NCBI RefSeq assembly: GCF_902362185.1
Contig: NC_044498.1
Coordinates: forward strand, 31,638,036-31,702,035
Direction of reading: 5' to 3'
Length of the DNA: 64,000 nt
Origin: Chanos chanos
Taxonomy: Eukaryota > Chordata > Actinopteri > Gonorynchiformes > Chanidae
The notes under the pieces were generated by a model. That model saw nothing but the letters and a program-made list of their open reading frames with translations, had not been told where the DNA came from and did not search any database. The translations under genes and the position numbers were made by a program. Positions 1 to 12,905 of the stretch are shown in pieces. Every line of letters begins with the position of its first letter. The first letter of the stretch is position 1.

Positions 1-67
1 GGTTTGTAACTGGAGACAGTTAATGGATTTGCCTGCCGATTTTTAAATTACTCACATGTACGGATGA

Positions 68-947
68 CTAGTCTGAAATTCGCAGTTCAGTCTGTATCTT
101 TAGATACTTGATGTTCTCTTTCAAAACTGCATTTTCATTCTGAAGATCTCCAGTCTCTCTCAGGTTCAGCTCAGTTCCAGCTGACACGTTTCCAGATTTT
201 ACACATGATTTCAGATTTAGAAATGCACTCTTCAGTCTCCACATCCACCTCAGCCCAAAGGCACCTACAGACTGTGATATTTCAGTAATCTTATAAATTT
301 ACTGCAAGTCACACTGTGCCACATGGATCTAATAATCATGAGTACAACATCAGGTTTGATGTATGTAGAGTGTACGATGATAACATGTACTGAATCATAG
401 GTTACAACGCAAGTCAACTCAACAAGATTTTCTTCTTTGTTAGAATCCCAAACATTTCGTTTCGCACGTTTTTCCATCTTTTACATTTGGGTTTGGCGCC
501 AGTGTCGCGTTGATCAGTACCTAGTTTCATGCTGCATTCCTATTGGTTGGTTAGTAGACATAAGTCATAGCAGCAGTCACATTGTGAGATGGTCAACCTA
601 AATTTCCGACACTGTTAGAATTTTGTCGCAGGGTATCTTTGGTCACAAGACCGTGACAATGGCCATCTTTGAACTTCTCTCACAGTGCAATGTAGGACCA
701 CCGTTTTGGATCCACGACCAAAGATATCGCCGCGTTTATTTCACATTTGTCATCTTTTGTCTGGGACAGCCCAAAATCGTACAGTGTATACCTGCCTTAA
801 GACTCTTCTGTTTCTCTTGCTCTTTTGACAAACCTTTGATCCCCCTTCTTTTCTATCACATGACTTGCTATGTCCCTTCAAATGCTCAGACTTAATGGTG
901 GTACCCAACCACCTTGTTTCACTGCAGCAATCCAGGCACTGTGCTGT
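68..947 (-). pseudogene. Possible THAP-domain gene remnant
   Basis: Three pieces on the minus strand read like a decayed small zinc-finger gene. After a pyrimidine tract and AG at about 946-947, a short reading frame gives EEQHSAWIAAVKQGGWVPP, which resembles the middle of a THAP domain (conserved Trp, Ala, Trp-x-Pro). The following SEHL, recalling the last zinc ligands, lies in another frame. A second piece starts at 477 (MEKRAKRNVWDSNKEENLVEL). A third, 264 down to a stop at 68, follows an acceptor-like CTGTAG and ends in a leucine/glutamate-rich coiled coil (LQNENAVLKENIKYLKIQ). THAP proteins often end in such a coil. No complete gene can be assembled by eye. It could instead be unrelated chance frames or the edge of a real gene that continues to the left. 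Confidence 0.3.
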
Positions 948-1084
948 TCCTCCTCTGTAGGGAAACAACAGACTGTTATATTTGACGTTTGTCCCTGGTC
1001 ATAGGAAACATCCCACAACTGAGCTACAAGCTCACAAATTTAATTTTGACATCATGAAAGGTGAGTTTTTGAATGTGGTTAATA

Positions 1085-1120
1085 CGAGAAACAAATAGCT
1101 GCCCAGCTATTTGTTTCTCG
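1085..1120. repeat. Near-perfect 17-bp inverted repeat (hairpin)
   Basis: Two 17-base arms (1085-1101 and 1104-1120) are exact reverse complements around a 2-base centre. The arm reads CGAGAAACAAATAGCTG. It lies about 0.9 kb upstream of the gtpbp2 start in otherwise unremarkable DNA. Its function is unknown. It could be a hairpin left by a transposon or a small palindrome. Confidence 0.8.
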
Positions 1121-2007
1121 ACTTTTTTCAAACTCAAGTTGGAAGTGCATCGCTTCCAATGCTTATGACTATTTGTTGAAAACTCTCTACAGTATTGTTA
1201 ACATATTGTGCAGGGACTCCTGGAGGCAGTCAAAGGTTTGGGCTTGCCTTACCTTAACCCAAGGACAACAGCACATATCTACTGTACACAGGCCTGTTAA
1301 ATTGTTGACTATGTTATATGTTAGGACACTATTTTCAAATACAGTGTTGAAATACGACTCTCACGAAAATGTTGAGACACGAATACATTTGGTGATAAAA
1401 TTTTTATAAGGAGATAGTCCCCTGTTTCACCAGTAAAGTGGCGCATTCAATTTTTAACCGCATTGTGCGAGCACTGCTCTGTAACTGCTCTTGCCTATAT
1501 CTGCCCAACAGATGTCGTCAAAGAGCTGCGTTTTGAAAAGAGCGAAGCGGTCGTTTTCCGGACTGCAGCTGGTTAAGTTTTGTAAATGCTTCATATATCC
1601 TTGTTCGGCCAGCATTCTTATTTAGGCACTATATGCAGGCATTCCCCCTATTCTGTCAGTTACTTGCACGTCTATGGAATCTTTAAGGAATACAGCCGTT
1701 GTAGAACTATTTCCCTCTAGGACAGGGTGGGGCGGGGCTATCTTGCTGTTGCTTATAAATATTAATATATTTGCTGACGTAAATGTTAGTTGCGTACGTC
1801 AATTTTCACCGACTTGTTTTCGTTTTACGTTGAGGGGAAGAGCCCAGCTGGCTGGTACTTTTTGTTATTCCTCTCCCCTCTGTTTTATATTTATCTTCGA
1901 CTTAGTCGAGTAAAGACGGCAGCGCGAATGTGTCGATTTAATGCAACTAAGTAAATGAAGTTCCAAGTCGCCAGTTAACTTAGTAACTATTCAGGATTCT
2001 GAAGAAA
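1121..2007 (+). promoter_or_regulatory. gtpbp2 upstream region and 5' UTR
   Basis: About 900 bases precede the gtpbp2 start. No exon homology is visible. The sequence is mixed in composition with an AT-rich stretch near 1755-1775. The transcription start cannot be fixed from sequence alone. The start codon at 2008 follows GAAGAAA, a weak Kozak context with A at -3. Confidence 0.4.
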
Positions 2008-3539
2008 ATGGATACGCGGGTATCAGAGCTTTTTGGGACAGGTTCCGCATGCAAGTCAAGCTCCCAAGGTGGAGGATCCTGTTCAAATAACGGACTTGGA
2101 GTAGCTTCGAAAAAATCTAATTCAAAGAATGGTAAAAAAGCAAAGGGCCGATCAACTCGACATTCTAAACCCAGCAATAATCCGCCATATCTACCTCCGG
2201 AGGTGAGCTCAATTTCCTTACGTTGCCCCCTTTCGCTTACTATCATCACTTATTATCGCTAATGGTCAGAACATCATGTCGGCTACTACTTGTTCAGACG
2301 TGCCTTCTTGTAGCATATATATGTCATTGATGTTGATGTGTTAATCACCACAGGTTTAATCATATGTCATCACATGTAATATTTCCATGGCACTAGAAAC
2401 ACTAGGGGTTATGCCTGGTTGCTAGCGGAGGTTTTGCTTGAAAACAAACTGACACAAGGCAGCGGCCAATAGGACACGTCGACAACCTTGACCTACCTTT
2501 ATAGTAGGCTAAACAAAGAAAAAGAAAACAGTATGTTGGCTAACTTTAAGACCATCTTCACTTTTACTGTTTCTTTCCTTTTGCAACATCACAGAACGCG
2601 AGCTGAAAGGTTTGCCCGGCTAACGAAATATTAACCAGACTACACCTTTTTCACAACATTCACCTCTTGGAGATGAGTAATGAAGACTACTTAGTATTGT
2701 TGACACATTATGTTCAAGGGATCCCTTGGATCTCCTCGCATGACACGTTAAACCTAGCGGTGCTGGTTTGACGCACGTTAGCTAGTGGAACAGCTGTGTT
2801 TGTAAATAACCTTTCGAGTATAGACATTAGTCGTAGGGCTGGAATACTATTAATGGCCTACTGCCAGTGATTTGTCGTATTCCCAACGTTATCCGAAATG
2901 TCTAATAATCTGATAATAAGTAGCGTTTCTTGCTTAAAACGTAGACATGGCCATTCGTATAGCAACATGTCTAGGAGTGCATTTGTGATTACATTTTTGC
3001 GTGTTACCTGTAGCGGAATCTTTTCTTTTTTATATTACAGCTACTGTAAACTTGTATAATTATCGCATGTTTTGCTGGATTTTCCTTTCTGCGTGTTTAA
3101 GGAGAATTTTGAAGACGCTAAAACTTTTACGTGTTATCGATTGTTTTTCTATACTTGTGTGACTATGTCTGTGTATATCTACGTTTATGTCCGAACATGT
3201 CCGAACATGCCTGTCCGACTACCGGCCAATAAACCACTGCTTAATGGGCATACAGTCATGTTAAACCAAAAACAGTTTCCATCACCGTATTACATCAGCC
3301 TGTTGCATCACGGTAGCTTTTAAGAACCATTTAAAACAACCCAGAGTAGTGTTAATGGTCTTCTAGATCATTTGTGTCAACTCTGCTCTTTCTCTTCAGC
3401 CCTGTGGTCTTTGTGTTATTTGCCACTGAATCATGGTTCTTATTGTTATGGCATTACTCAGTAATGTTTTTGTCCTGTCTTCCTTTTAAGGCTGAAGAGG
3501 GAAACATAGAGTACAAGGTAAGCTACTAAGCCACTAGAC

Positions 3540-3591
<52 letters not shown>

Positions 3592-6500
3592 GACTGTGAA
3601 ATGCCGTTTATCAACCCAACTATGTCTCTGCAGTCTGTGCTCACATAGTGGTCCAATTCTTTGACTATATGTTCTTCCAATCTCCAGGACATATGAGTGT
3701 CCTGTTACATATGTGTTGTGTGGTACATGTATTTGCATCAGATTGTTTATGTTGGGCTGTACTGGTACACCCCACCACCTTATAATATAACAAGAATTTT
3801 ATGACTCCAGTCAAATGAGGAAGTCAGTCTTTCTAGGGGAGCGGGGAGGCTTTAGTCCTTTTTATGGTATGGTGCTGTGGTGATAAGTCTTAATCGTTTA
3901 GGCAGAAATATAGGCGGTCCTGCTGTAGTTCAGTCTGATTTACATGTACACAGTGCTATCAGGAAATAGATAACACGCTGTGTATAATCACAGCAATATT
4001 TAGACCTTTGACAGGTGCTCCCTTTTATCTAATAGACATGTATGGGTCACTGCTTGGTTTTTGTTGATGCCAATCAGAACATTTATTTATTTCCTTCCCA
4101 ATCATTTCTATGGTAAAAAATAACCATACTTTCAGTTTCGTTTTCTGTATCTCGTAATTTCGTGTCGGTGTCATGCGAAATTGTATGTGTGTCAGTATTC
4201 TGAATGTCCTTTTTTTGGGTTCGGCACAGCTGAAGCTGGTGAACCCTACGCAGTACCGCTTTGAGCATCTAGCAACGCAGATGAAATGGAGGTTACAGGA
4301 GGGCAGGGGCGAGGCAGTGTACCAGATCGGTGTGGAAGACAACGGACTGCTAGTGGGACTGTCAGAGGAGGACATGAGGGCTTCTCTGAAGACGCTCCAA
4401 AGAATGGCTGAGAGGTATGGCTGTATTGTCTTTGCAGCCTTAGTAACAGGCGCCATTACGGCACACAGTTTGGATACAGCGCATGTGAGAATCATAGACT
4501 GCCAAACAGTATTCTCCAAAATATCGCAGGATCTCAACACCATTTTTTAATCTAGCAGTCTTCCATCGGCAGGTAAAATAGGGCCGCCATGTATAATATA
4601 TTCAGCTTAATTAAACTTGCCATTTGTATACTGCTTGAAATTTAAAACACACTGTTTAACTCAAGCTGGTGTTTAGCCTACTTTTTGCTGAGAGTCCTTG
4701 TTGGTTCCTAGGGTGGGTGCGGATATTACCGTTCTCCGAGAGCGAGAGGTGGACTATGATTCAGACATCCCACGCAAAATCGCAGAAGTCCTTGTCAGGA
4801 AAGTACCAGATGATCAGCAGGTGAGGATTATAATCTAAGCAATCCTGCTTAAGATTCATCTGAGTGTTTTGCATGTCTATGTACATAAAGTTACCTCTTT
4901 GGCTGGGCGTGTGTGCCTTACTGTTTGTGTTGATGGGCACAGTTCCTGGACCTGCGGGTAGCCGTGCTCGGTAATGTGGACTCTGGAAAGTCCACTCTGC
5001 TGGGCGTGCTTACTCAAGGGGAGCTGGACAACGGCCGGGGGAGAGCACGCCTCAACCTCTTCAGACACCTACACGAGATCCAGTCAGGGAGAACCTCCAG
5101 TATCAGCTTTGAGATCCTGGGCTTCAACAGCAAAGGGGAGGTAAGAGAAGAGTGCCAGTTTATAAGTTTCAAAGTCAGTATAGTCCATTCAGACTATACC
5201 AGCACATTCAGACTGGTTTTAATTGTTTTGGAATTTGTAAACAGTTAGGGTGAAATGTTTCTGAAAAATACATGCAAGACATATATGAAATAGGAGGCAC
5301 TTTGGGGTCTGTGGGGCTGGATAAAGTTTAAAAGGTCTGGACTGGACATTTCGTCATAAAGTGTGGTTACGAGTAATCTATACTGTGGTAAGAGAAGGTG
5401 AAGGAGAACTCATAATTCTTCTTTTGACTCTGTGACAGGTAGTGAATTACAGCGAGTCACGAACGGCAGAGGAAATCTGTGAGAGTGCCTCGAAAATGAT
5501 CACCTTCATTGATTTGGCGGGTCACCACAAATATCTAAAGACTACCATCTTTGGCCTTACCAGTTACTGCCCAGACTTTGCCATGTTGGTTGTCAGCGCA
5601 AACACTGGCATCGGTATGTCCACAGCCATATTCGTTATGTTACAGACAGTCGAGCAGTTGTGCAGCTCTGTTTCAGTGTATCCAGATAAGGAAGATAGAG
5701 ACTTTGAACACATTCTGCTAAAAGTTCGTTTATGAAGGGCTTTCTGACACAGATGTAGTGTAATTGTGTCTGGCTGCACCTCAGCACCTTCCTGGTCAGT
5801 GCTGTGGTGCGCAGCGTCTGGCAGTGCTGCACAAACAGCAGTGCTGTCTGATCTTATGTAATCTTGAGAACCAGGCTTTGATGTTGCTCCCATTTCCAGT
5901 GTCTCACCCCCCACCATCCCCTCCCAAAATATCTTGCTGGGCTGTGGTGAATGTCATAAGCTAGGGCAGGGGGGTGGGTGTTGGACTGGGGGTGGCTCTG
6001 ACAGATGGAAATCCTTTGAATAAGGACAGTGAAACTGAGACCATGCGGGCCAATGCTGACCCTGCAGGTTACCATGTTCCACAGGCCCGACTTCGTTGAG
6101 ACGTAACCGTACATAGCTCCAAACGGTGAGGATGTAAACAAGGATATGTAAGAGCTCTGATATGTGTCTGTATCAGTATGTGCCTGTGGGCACATCACCT
6201 GACATTTGGCTGTTTTGTTTAGCAGTCAGATTAGTGAGCATACCTGAAATGGGAGCAGGACTTAAAACAAACTGGGTTAGACGCAGGATCCATAACTGAG
6301 AGAGGGAGGGAAAGAGGCAACACTGTGAATGCAACTGGATACTTGCAGGTTTGGCCTAAATTATGCAAAAGGAATGAAAGCGCCAATGTCTGCTGTCTGA
6401 AGCCCTGTCTGAGCCATGTTCCTGATAACACAGGATGTTGGGAATCAGTGTTTTCATTTTCCATGTAACAAGCTCCAGAGCTATGCTGATAAAAGTCTTT

Positions 6501-9500
6501 GACTCCCAGTAACGTTACCTCACTGTGTTGTGGACTTTGGACGTACATTACAGCACAGGGGTGTAGGCACTCCCCCCTCCCCCAGGGTGGCGGTTAAAGT
6601 GACCTTCTGTGTTTATTTTCATGCTGCCAAGTTGTGGATCAGCTGATGCCGGCAGGGTGAGAGGTCTGAAGAATGTGTGTCATAAGAGGGGGCAGCGCTT
6701 TGCCTGCCATCTAATCTGGCACATTCCAAGCTGTACGAGCGTCTGACCTGCAGTGGTATCCCGCTTGGATCCTCGTTGAAACATGACTAACCCACTTTTA
6801 GAACAGTAAATTATCAGGAATTTGTTACGTGGCTTGTTGTGCACTTTTAACTACTATATGGCCCATAAAAAAAGAGCACCATATACATGCACACAATATA
6901 CGTGTAATGCAGTTTATGTGATTATAGAAGAGAATCACAGTTCTCATCAACTCTGGCTTCAGGAAAGCTCCTTGGACTGCTGAAAACATAGCGATACATT
7001 TTTCAGCATATCATGAGACTTTTCAGATTATTTATTTGTGACTTGTCTTTAGGAGCAATTGAAGCATTCTTTGCGTTTGAGACATTTCAGCTTTTGGTTT
7101 CATTCCTGAAAGGAATGTGAGAAACTAATTCCTTTCATATTCATTGACTTGGCAATAACCACAGGCCGTAATAATAATCTTCCAGATCAATCTGCTGGTG
7201 CAGTTTGCAGATCTTCTTGGTATATTAGCATTGATCTACCGTTCAGGAAACTGCAGAAAAACTGTGTACTGGGTCGACTCTTTCCTCAGAAAGACTGCAG
7301 CTACATCTAGGCTAGTACTTCTGCTTTCTTTCTCAAGAATATCTTCAATAGCGAACAATATCTTTGTTTGCTATTGCTGATGTTTTTCAACAAAGCCATA
7401 TCAGCCCTGCAGGAACTCTGATACAACAGAACTGTATGCATGTTTGTTTCAGTGCTTACTGTAGGCCAGTCCTGGGGACGGGCGTATTTGCATCGTGTTT
7501 AAGTGGTGACAAAACATGTGCTGTGTCCCAGGAGCACAGCTGACATGGCGTGACATGCACTGTTGACCTTTGCACTGATCACCTTCGACCCCTGTACAGT
7601 ATGTTGTCTCTGTCTCTGACCCTAACCCTACAGCAGCATAGAGATAAGAAACCTGTTAATACAGTACATCACAAACACAGATCACTGCTCCACAGGGTAG
7701 TTAGGCTCTGGACTAAACTGTGCATTCAAATGATTATGTAATTGTACTGTCGTGAGTAGATAAGCGTTTTTTTTTCCTTTGTTCACTCATTCAGCTAAGC
7801 TGTTGGATGTGAGAACTTAAGTTTTGTCTAGCTTCTCAAGCCACAGAACAAAATAATAAATATCCCATTTGTCCCATTTGAGTTTCTTAATAATAAATAT
7901 CCCAATGTCCCCTTTGAGTTTCTTTATTCCCTTGCAAATTACTTTGACTCAGTTTGCATAAATATGCAGGAGTATTGTTTGAGTAATGTGGCGGAAGGCT
8001 GCTTTCTAAGTTGGTCATGCACAAACATACTTCTTTGACAACATACCGGACAAGTGGGGCAACTGAAGAAATATCATCTCTTTGTTGCATGTAAAAGACT
8101 GTAGGTGAGGACATATAAGAGTGTAAGACTACACATTAAGCTAAATGTGCCATGCATTTACCTAACACAAATCTCTCATATTGAATAATCCTGTGTTACA
8201 TTTCTGTTATTGATGCTCAGTTGGTACGTGGATCCATCCATTTGAGTAGCGATTTTATGGAGTATGTTCCTGATCATTCCTGATAATTTTTCAGGTCTGT
8301 TAGAGCACCAATGTGTTGACCTCAGAAAATCTTCTCCTCCTCTGCTTGTCGATTTTATTACCTTCTGCAGTCTTCACCTCTCACACATGATAAGCAAGAG
8401 TTGTCATAGCAACCACAAAAACAACACTTGACAAGCGTCTCTGTGATGAATTGTATTCCATTAAATAATAAGGAAATTCATTACTTTTAGCTTTTGTCAG
8501 ATCCATTTCCTTCTCTGCTTCTTCCTGTCACATATTCATAGGCTCTCTCAAGATAAAATAAACAAACAAACATTTAGTCCTTGCATCAGAACTTCTCCCA
8601 GCAGAATTTTTCTTTTTTAATGCAGCATTATTAGACTATGTGTGGTGCAGTAGAAGAGGTACAGAGTTCCCTCTGTGTGTTTGTCGTCTAATCCTGTCCT
8701 CCTGTTCCTTCCCAGTGGGGACAACACGGGAGCACCTGGGCTTAGCCATGGCGTTGAAGGTCCCCATCTTCATAGTGGTGAGCAAAGTGGACCTGTGCAC
8801 CAAGAGCACGGTGGAACGCACGGTCCGTCAGCTGGAGCGCACCCTCAAACAGCCCGGCTGCAATAAAGTGCCCATGCTGGTGTCCAATGCCGACGACGCG
8901 GTCACAGCAGCCCAGCAGTTCGCTCAGTCTCCCAGGTACTTCAGAACACTTAACACTGCCAAGCCCAAGCCTTCCTACGACAACAATAAACCAAGGTTAG
9001 CCCACCCGCTCCACCCAAGGCACGTCACCAGTCCAGCTTGTTGACATGGCTTCATGGCTGCATGGACTTGGCATGGTTTGTTTGTCAGTGATGCCAAACT
9101 GTTGGACAGAATAAGGCTGTCATATAACATAGCAATGTTATATCACTATAATTTATTATAATAGTGAACCTAATTCGTTGTTTTTTTTTTTTCTCTCTCC
9201 GCACTTGTTTTGTGTGTTTAGCATCACGCCGATCTTTACACTGTCTAGTGTATCAGGAGAGAGTCTAGAACTGCTCAAGGTTTTTTTCAACATCCTACCT
9301 CCTCTTAGCAACAGCAAGGAACAGGAGGAGTTAATGCAGCAGCTGACTGAGTTCCAGGTAATTAGACTACTTCAGCATTATAACAGATGGCATCTTCATG
9401 GTCAGTGTACTGCAACAGGCTTCGCACATTCCTGCAGTCCTGCATTTTTTGAAGTGTTCGGTTCTCTAGTGATCATAAGTTAATCAAATCGTCTTAAGTG

Positions 9501-10939
9501 AACTGCTTAAGGAAAATACAAACATACATGCCAACATAAAACTTTAACCTGTACACTGGTTCGAGATGTTGTAGTTTGGTGCACTCTTTGTGGAGAACTA
9601 CATAAAGCTTGTCTGTTTTTACTTTGTGACATGAGATGTGTTGGGTTGGTGCTCATATAGGTGGATGAGATTTACACAGTGCCAGATGTGGGAACTGTCG
9701 TAGGAGGAACTCTGTACAGGTATGATGCTGGTGTTACACACAAAAATAGTAGCACAACTTTCACAGTAGTTGCTATTTTAGTTGATGTCATTTCACACAA
9801 CTTCATCATTATCATTACAATGGCAACATAAATACCCAAACCACCGTGTTTGATAAAATTTAGAACTATGTAGCTTCTAAAAAACATGTACTTATAGTAG
9901 AAAATGTAGAACTACACAAAGATACATGTGACAGTCCATCTGCATTCTGATGGGTTCATGGGTGCATGAAATGAGCTGCGGGGAGTTAAACTGCTCTCAT
10001 CTGCCTCTGAGTAAATTCCAGGGAATGTTACACGATGCAATCCAGATGTAACTTAGCTGTAAGCAACAAAACTTTCACACAAATTGCATCATGTAACATC
10101 AGCCTAACATTACTGCTGTTTTCAGGTCCTATTACACCCCCCTTTCTCTCTCTGCAGTGGTATCTGCCGTGAGGGGGAGCAGCTGGTGGTAGGCCCCACA
10201 GATGACGGACAGTTCCGGGAGCTGACCGTATGTAGTATCCAGAGGAACCGGTCTGCCTGCAGGGTGCTTCGTGCGGGACAAGCCGCTACTCTGGCGCTGG
10301 GGGAATTCGACCGTTCATTTTTACGAAAAGTCAGTTTTGGATCATTCTGTCCCTTTGTGCTGTTTCGGTCATTTACTGTAGTTTTTTGACATGTCTTAGA
10401 GTGTACTCTCTTTCACTCTCTCTCCCTCTCTCTCTCTCTCTCTCGGTCAGGGCATGGTTATGGTCAGCCCAGAGATGAACCCTACCATCTGCTGGGTGTT
10501 TGAGGCTGAGATTGTGCTGCTCTTCCATGCTAAGACCTTCCACAAGGGCTTTCAGGTGACCGTCCATGTGGGCAACGTGAGACAGACCGCCACCGTGGAA
10601 GCTCTGTATGGGAAGGTAAGTTTTCCAGTACACTGTTTTTGTTTTGGAGAAGATTGATCATAGTCCTGTAGGAACGGATGTGAAAGATTCAGAAACTTAT
10701 CTTCGAGCAAATGGTCACTTTAAATTAATGCTGTGGTCCTCTCTCTCTCTCTCTCTCTCTGTCTTTGTTATTGTTGTGTGGTGTCACAGGAGGAGCTGCG
10801 TACAGGTGAAAAAGCCGTTGCACGCTTTAAGTTCATCAAACACCCAGAGTATCTGAAGGTCGGGGCCAAGCTGCTCTTCAGAGAGGGAGTCACCAAAGGC
10901 ATTGGCCAGGTTACCAAACTACAACCTGTCTTCATGTAA
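2008..10939 (+). CDS. gtpbp2: GTP-binding protein 2 (translational GTPase)
   Basis: Twelve coding exons: 2008-2202, 3491-3517, 4230-4414, 4712-4820, 4943-5140, 5439-5613, 8716-8935, 9222-9357, 9661-9719, 10158-10329, 10451-10615, 10790-10939. They join in phase to about 596 residues (human about 602). The protein is an EF1A/Hbs1-like GTPase. Visible motifs are the P-loop GNVDSGKST (about 182-190), DLAGH (263-267) and SKVD (319-322), followed by EF-Tu-like beta-barrel domains (GTVVGGTL, then a C-terminal barrel ending near GVTKGIG). In mammals GTPBP2 works with Pelota in rescuing stalled ribosomes, and its loss worsens tRNA-linked neurodegeneration. Exon 2 is a 27-base microexon encoding AEEGNIEYK, conserved in the human protein as AEDGNIEYK. 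The C terminus (QPVFM) is shorter than the human tail. All junctions are GT-AG. Teleosts often have two paralogues, a and b; I cannot say which this is. Confidence 0.97.
3193..3212 (+). promoter_or_regulatory. Perfect p53 consensus full site
   Basis: GAACATGTCC followed directly by GAACATGCCT gives two decamers that both fit RRRCWWGYYY with no spacer. That is the classical p53/p63/p73 response element with no mismatch. It sits in gtpbp2 intron 1, about 1.2 kb after the start codon. Binding is inferred from motif alone. Confidence 0.5.
3541..3591. repeat. (ATT)n microsatellite
   Basis: About 17 uninterrupted ATT units just after the gtpbp2 microexon donor (intron 2). Read on the other strand it gives a run of Asn codons, which is not a real protein. 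Confidence 0.95.
5614..8715 (+). other. gtpbp2 intron 6 (3.1 kb, no gene seen)
   Basis: This is the longest gtpbp2 intron. It lies between the exon ending at the NTGI motif and the exon starting at GTTREH. I see no additional exon, RNA gene or clear transposon here, only short spurious reading frames. CTGACCCTAACCCTAC near 7617 resembles two telomere units but is too short to mean anything. Confidence 0.7.
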
Positions 10940-12905
10940 CTGCACCACCCCGAAAGTCCCAACCAGCTCAGAGGAACCTCAGCAAAAAAAACAACAACAA
11001 CAACAAAAAAATGCAAAATCCCTTCAGGCATCTTCAGATTCCTCATATCCTCTCTGGCTTCCACCTCACCTTCACTCCTCACACATGGTTGACTGTTTTC
11101 CTTTACTTCACTCTTTTTCTCTCACCAAAGCCTTCTCTCAGAAACCTCAAGCCCTTTTTTAAAGAACTCTTTGTAATTCACTGAGGTCTGGGTTTTAGAG
11201 TTGTTTATTTATATTGTGTTTTTTTGTTTTTTAAACTATAAGGTTGTGGAAGATGATGACTGCAGTCACCGTGGTGATGTAGAGGTTGAGCTTTAAGCGT
11301 AAACCGGTGGACTAATGCTCTGAGATCTTGATGTGGCAGTGTGAACTTGCAACTACCTTCACACATGCAGTGTTTTGTGTTCAGGTGGTGTGCCGTCACA
11401 GTGTTTACAAGCATATTTTATTGCTGTCTTTTACAGTACTAAGTAAGAATTATGAGTGGAAAACCTCAAGCTAAATCTTTTAATCTCTTAAAGGCACTGA
11501 ATAGCTTAGCCACTCCTACTAACAAATGGGAGTGTTTTGTAGACCTAAATAGAAAGATCACCTATGTCAGATGAAGGTGTGAGAACTGTTTCCATGGCAG
11601 CTATAAGTCACTCAGAGGTCAGTGTTGGTTTATGGGGACACCTCTCTGCCATCAATCCCTCCAACACACCTCTGACAAACCAAACAACAGCACTGCTAGC
11701 TCGATGGATAATGCCTTTAAACAATCAATATGTCTTTGAGGTGAATGCACAGCCGAGCTAACGGCAATGAAAGGTTTTCTGGTTTTCTTTCAAAAGGCAC
11801 TTTAATTTCACAACATCTCTCTCTAGCTTTAATAAAGGTTTAATTCATGACTGCAATGAGACAGGAGAAAATGGTTGATGCACTGCCTAATGTTTTCCAT
11901 ATATTTACGTTCTTCAAACAATCACAGTGACTTCATTTGATGCAATGCATTTATAAAAGCATGTTAAACTGATGGACGGTATTTTCTCTTCACTCAAGTG
12001 CTTTAGTTGTCTGGGATAGTACAAACATTACAGAATTCATTCCATTTTTTTTTTTCAGAGTGTGAAGTTGTTGCTGACTTACATTGCTTTTAAAGGACGG
12101 ATGACTTTGTTTCCTCACAATTTCCAGAAATCTATTGCTTTAATGCTTTTCTTTGATGAAAAACCATCAAAACATTACCAAAATCAGCCACATGGCAGCC
12201 TTTTCAGAGTTTCACGTTTGTAGTCGGACTTGATGTTTTGTTGCTGATCTCACTTACACCAGTGATGAGTCTATATTGTAGTGCCTATGTGAGAGAGACT
12301 TTTATTTTTTATAGTGTCTCTTCATCAAGATTTCACAAGATTCCTCTTGGAGTTGGTGCTAAACCATTTGAATAATCTAAGCCTACTTTTAAGGATGAAT
12401 GGGATTGAGTTGTTTGTTTCTGAATGCTTTGTGTTGCTGGCCTCATGAGCTGAGTGGAGGATGAATGCATGCCATGTTTATCATCAACTGTGTCCTTGCT
12501 GTGCACTGCAGGTAGCAGGGCCCTAGCGTGTATCATGTTCATGCTTTAGACACCGTCATATTAATGTTCTGTGTGGATTTTTGAGCAATTTTATGGGGAA
12601 AAAACAGAATGTATTCAAACCAAAATATTTTATAAAACAAGCAATGTACAGGATAAACTTTACTGAACATAAATGTTTTTGTTATAGCAATTTGTAGTGG
12701 TTGCTAATTTTATCAAACACCTGCATTATGAATTATTACAAACCCACATTTACCAGAAGTGTCACCTTTTTAGCTTAAATGATGGAAGTTTTACTTTTAA
12801 AATATTTTCCTATGTTAAGCTTTCTTTCAAGTGGATTTCTACATATTCATGTACAAATTCAGTTTGTATATTAAGCTGTAAATAAATAAAACATTTATTA
12901 TGATT
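10940..12905 (+). other. gtpbp2 3' untranslated region
   Basis: About 1.95 kb from the stop at 10937-10939 to an AATAAATAAA poly(A) signal at 12881-12890. An earlier AATAAA occurs near 11831. The stretch is AT-rich with no coding potential. The distal signal, followed by a T-rich run, is the better candidate for the mRNA end, so alternative 3' UTR lengths are plausible. Confidence 0.6.

Noticed and set aside
3526-3738. Minus-strand frame with a run of asparagines
   Set aside because: It is the complement of an (ATT)n microsatellite in a gtpbp2 intron, with no homology.
4025-4543. 172-residue minus-strand frame
   Set aside because: It is antisense to gtpbp2 exon 3, which explains its open length.
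7617-7632. Telomere-like CCCTAACCCTA
   Set aside because: Only two partial units; no array.
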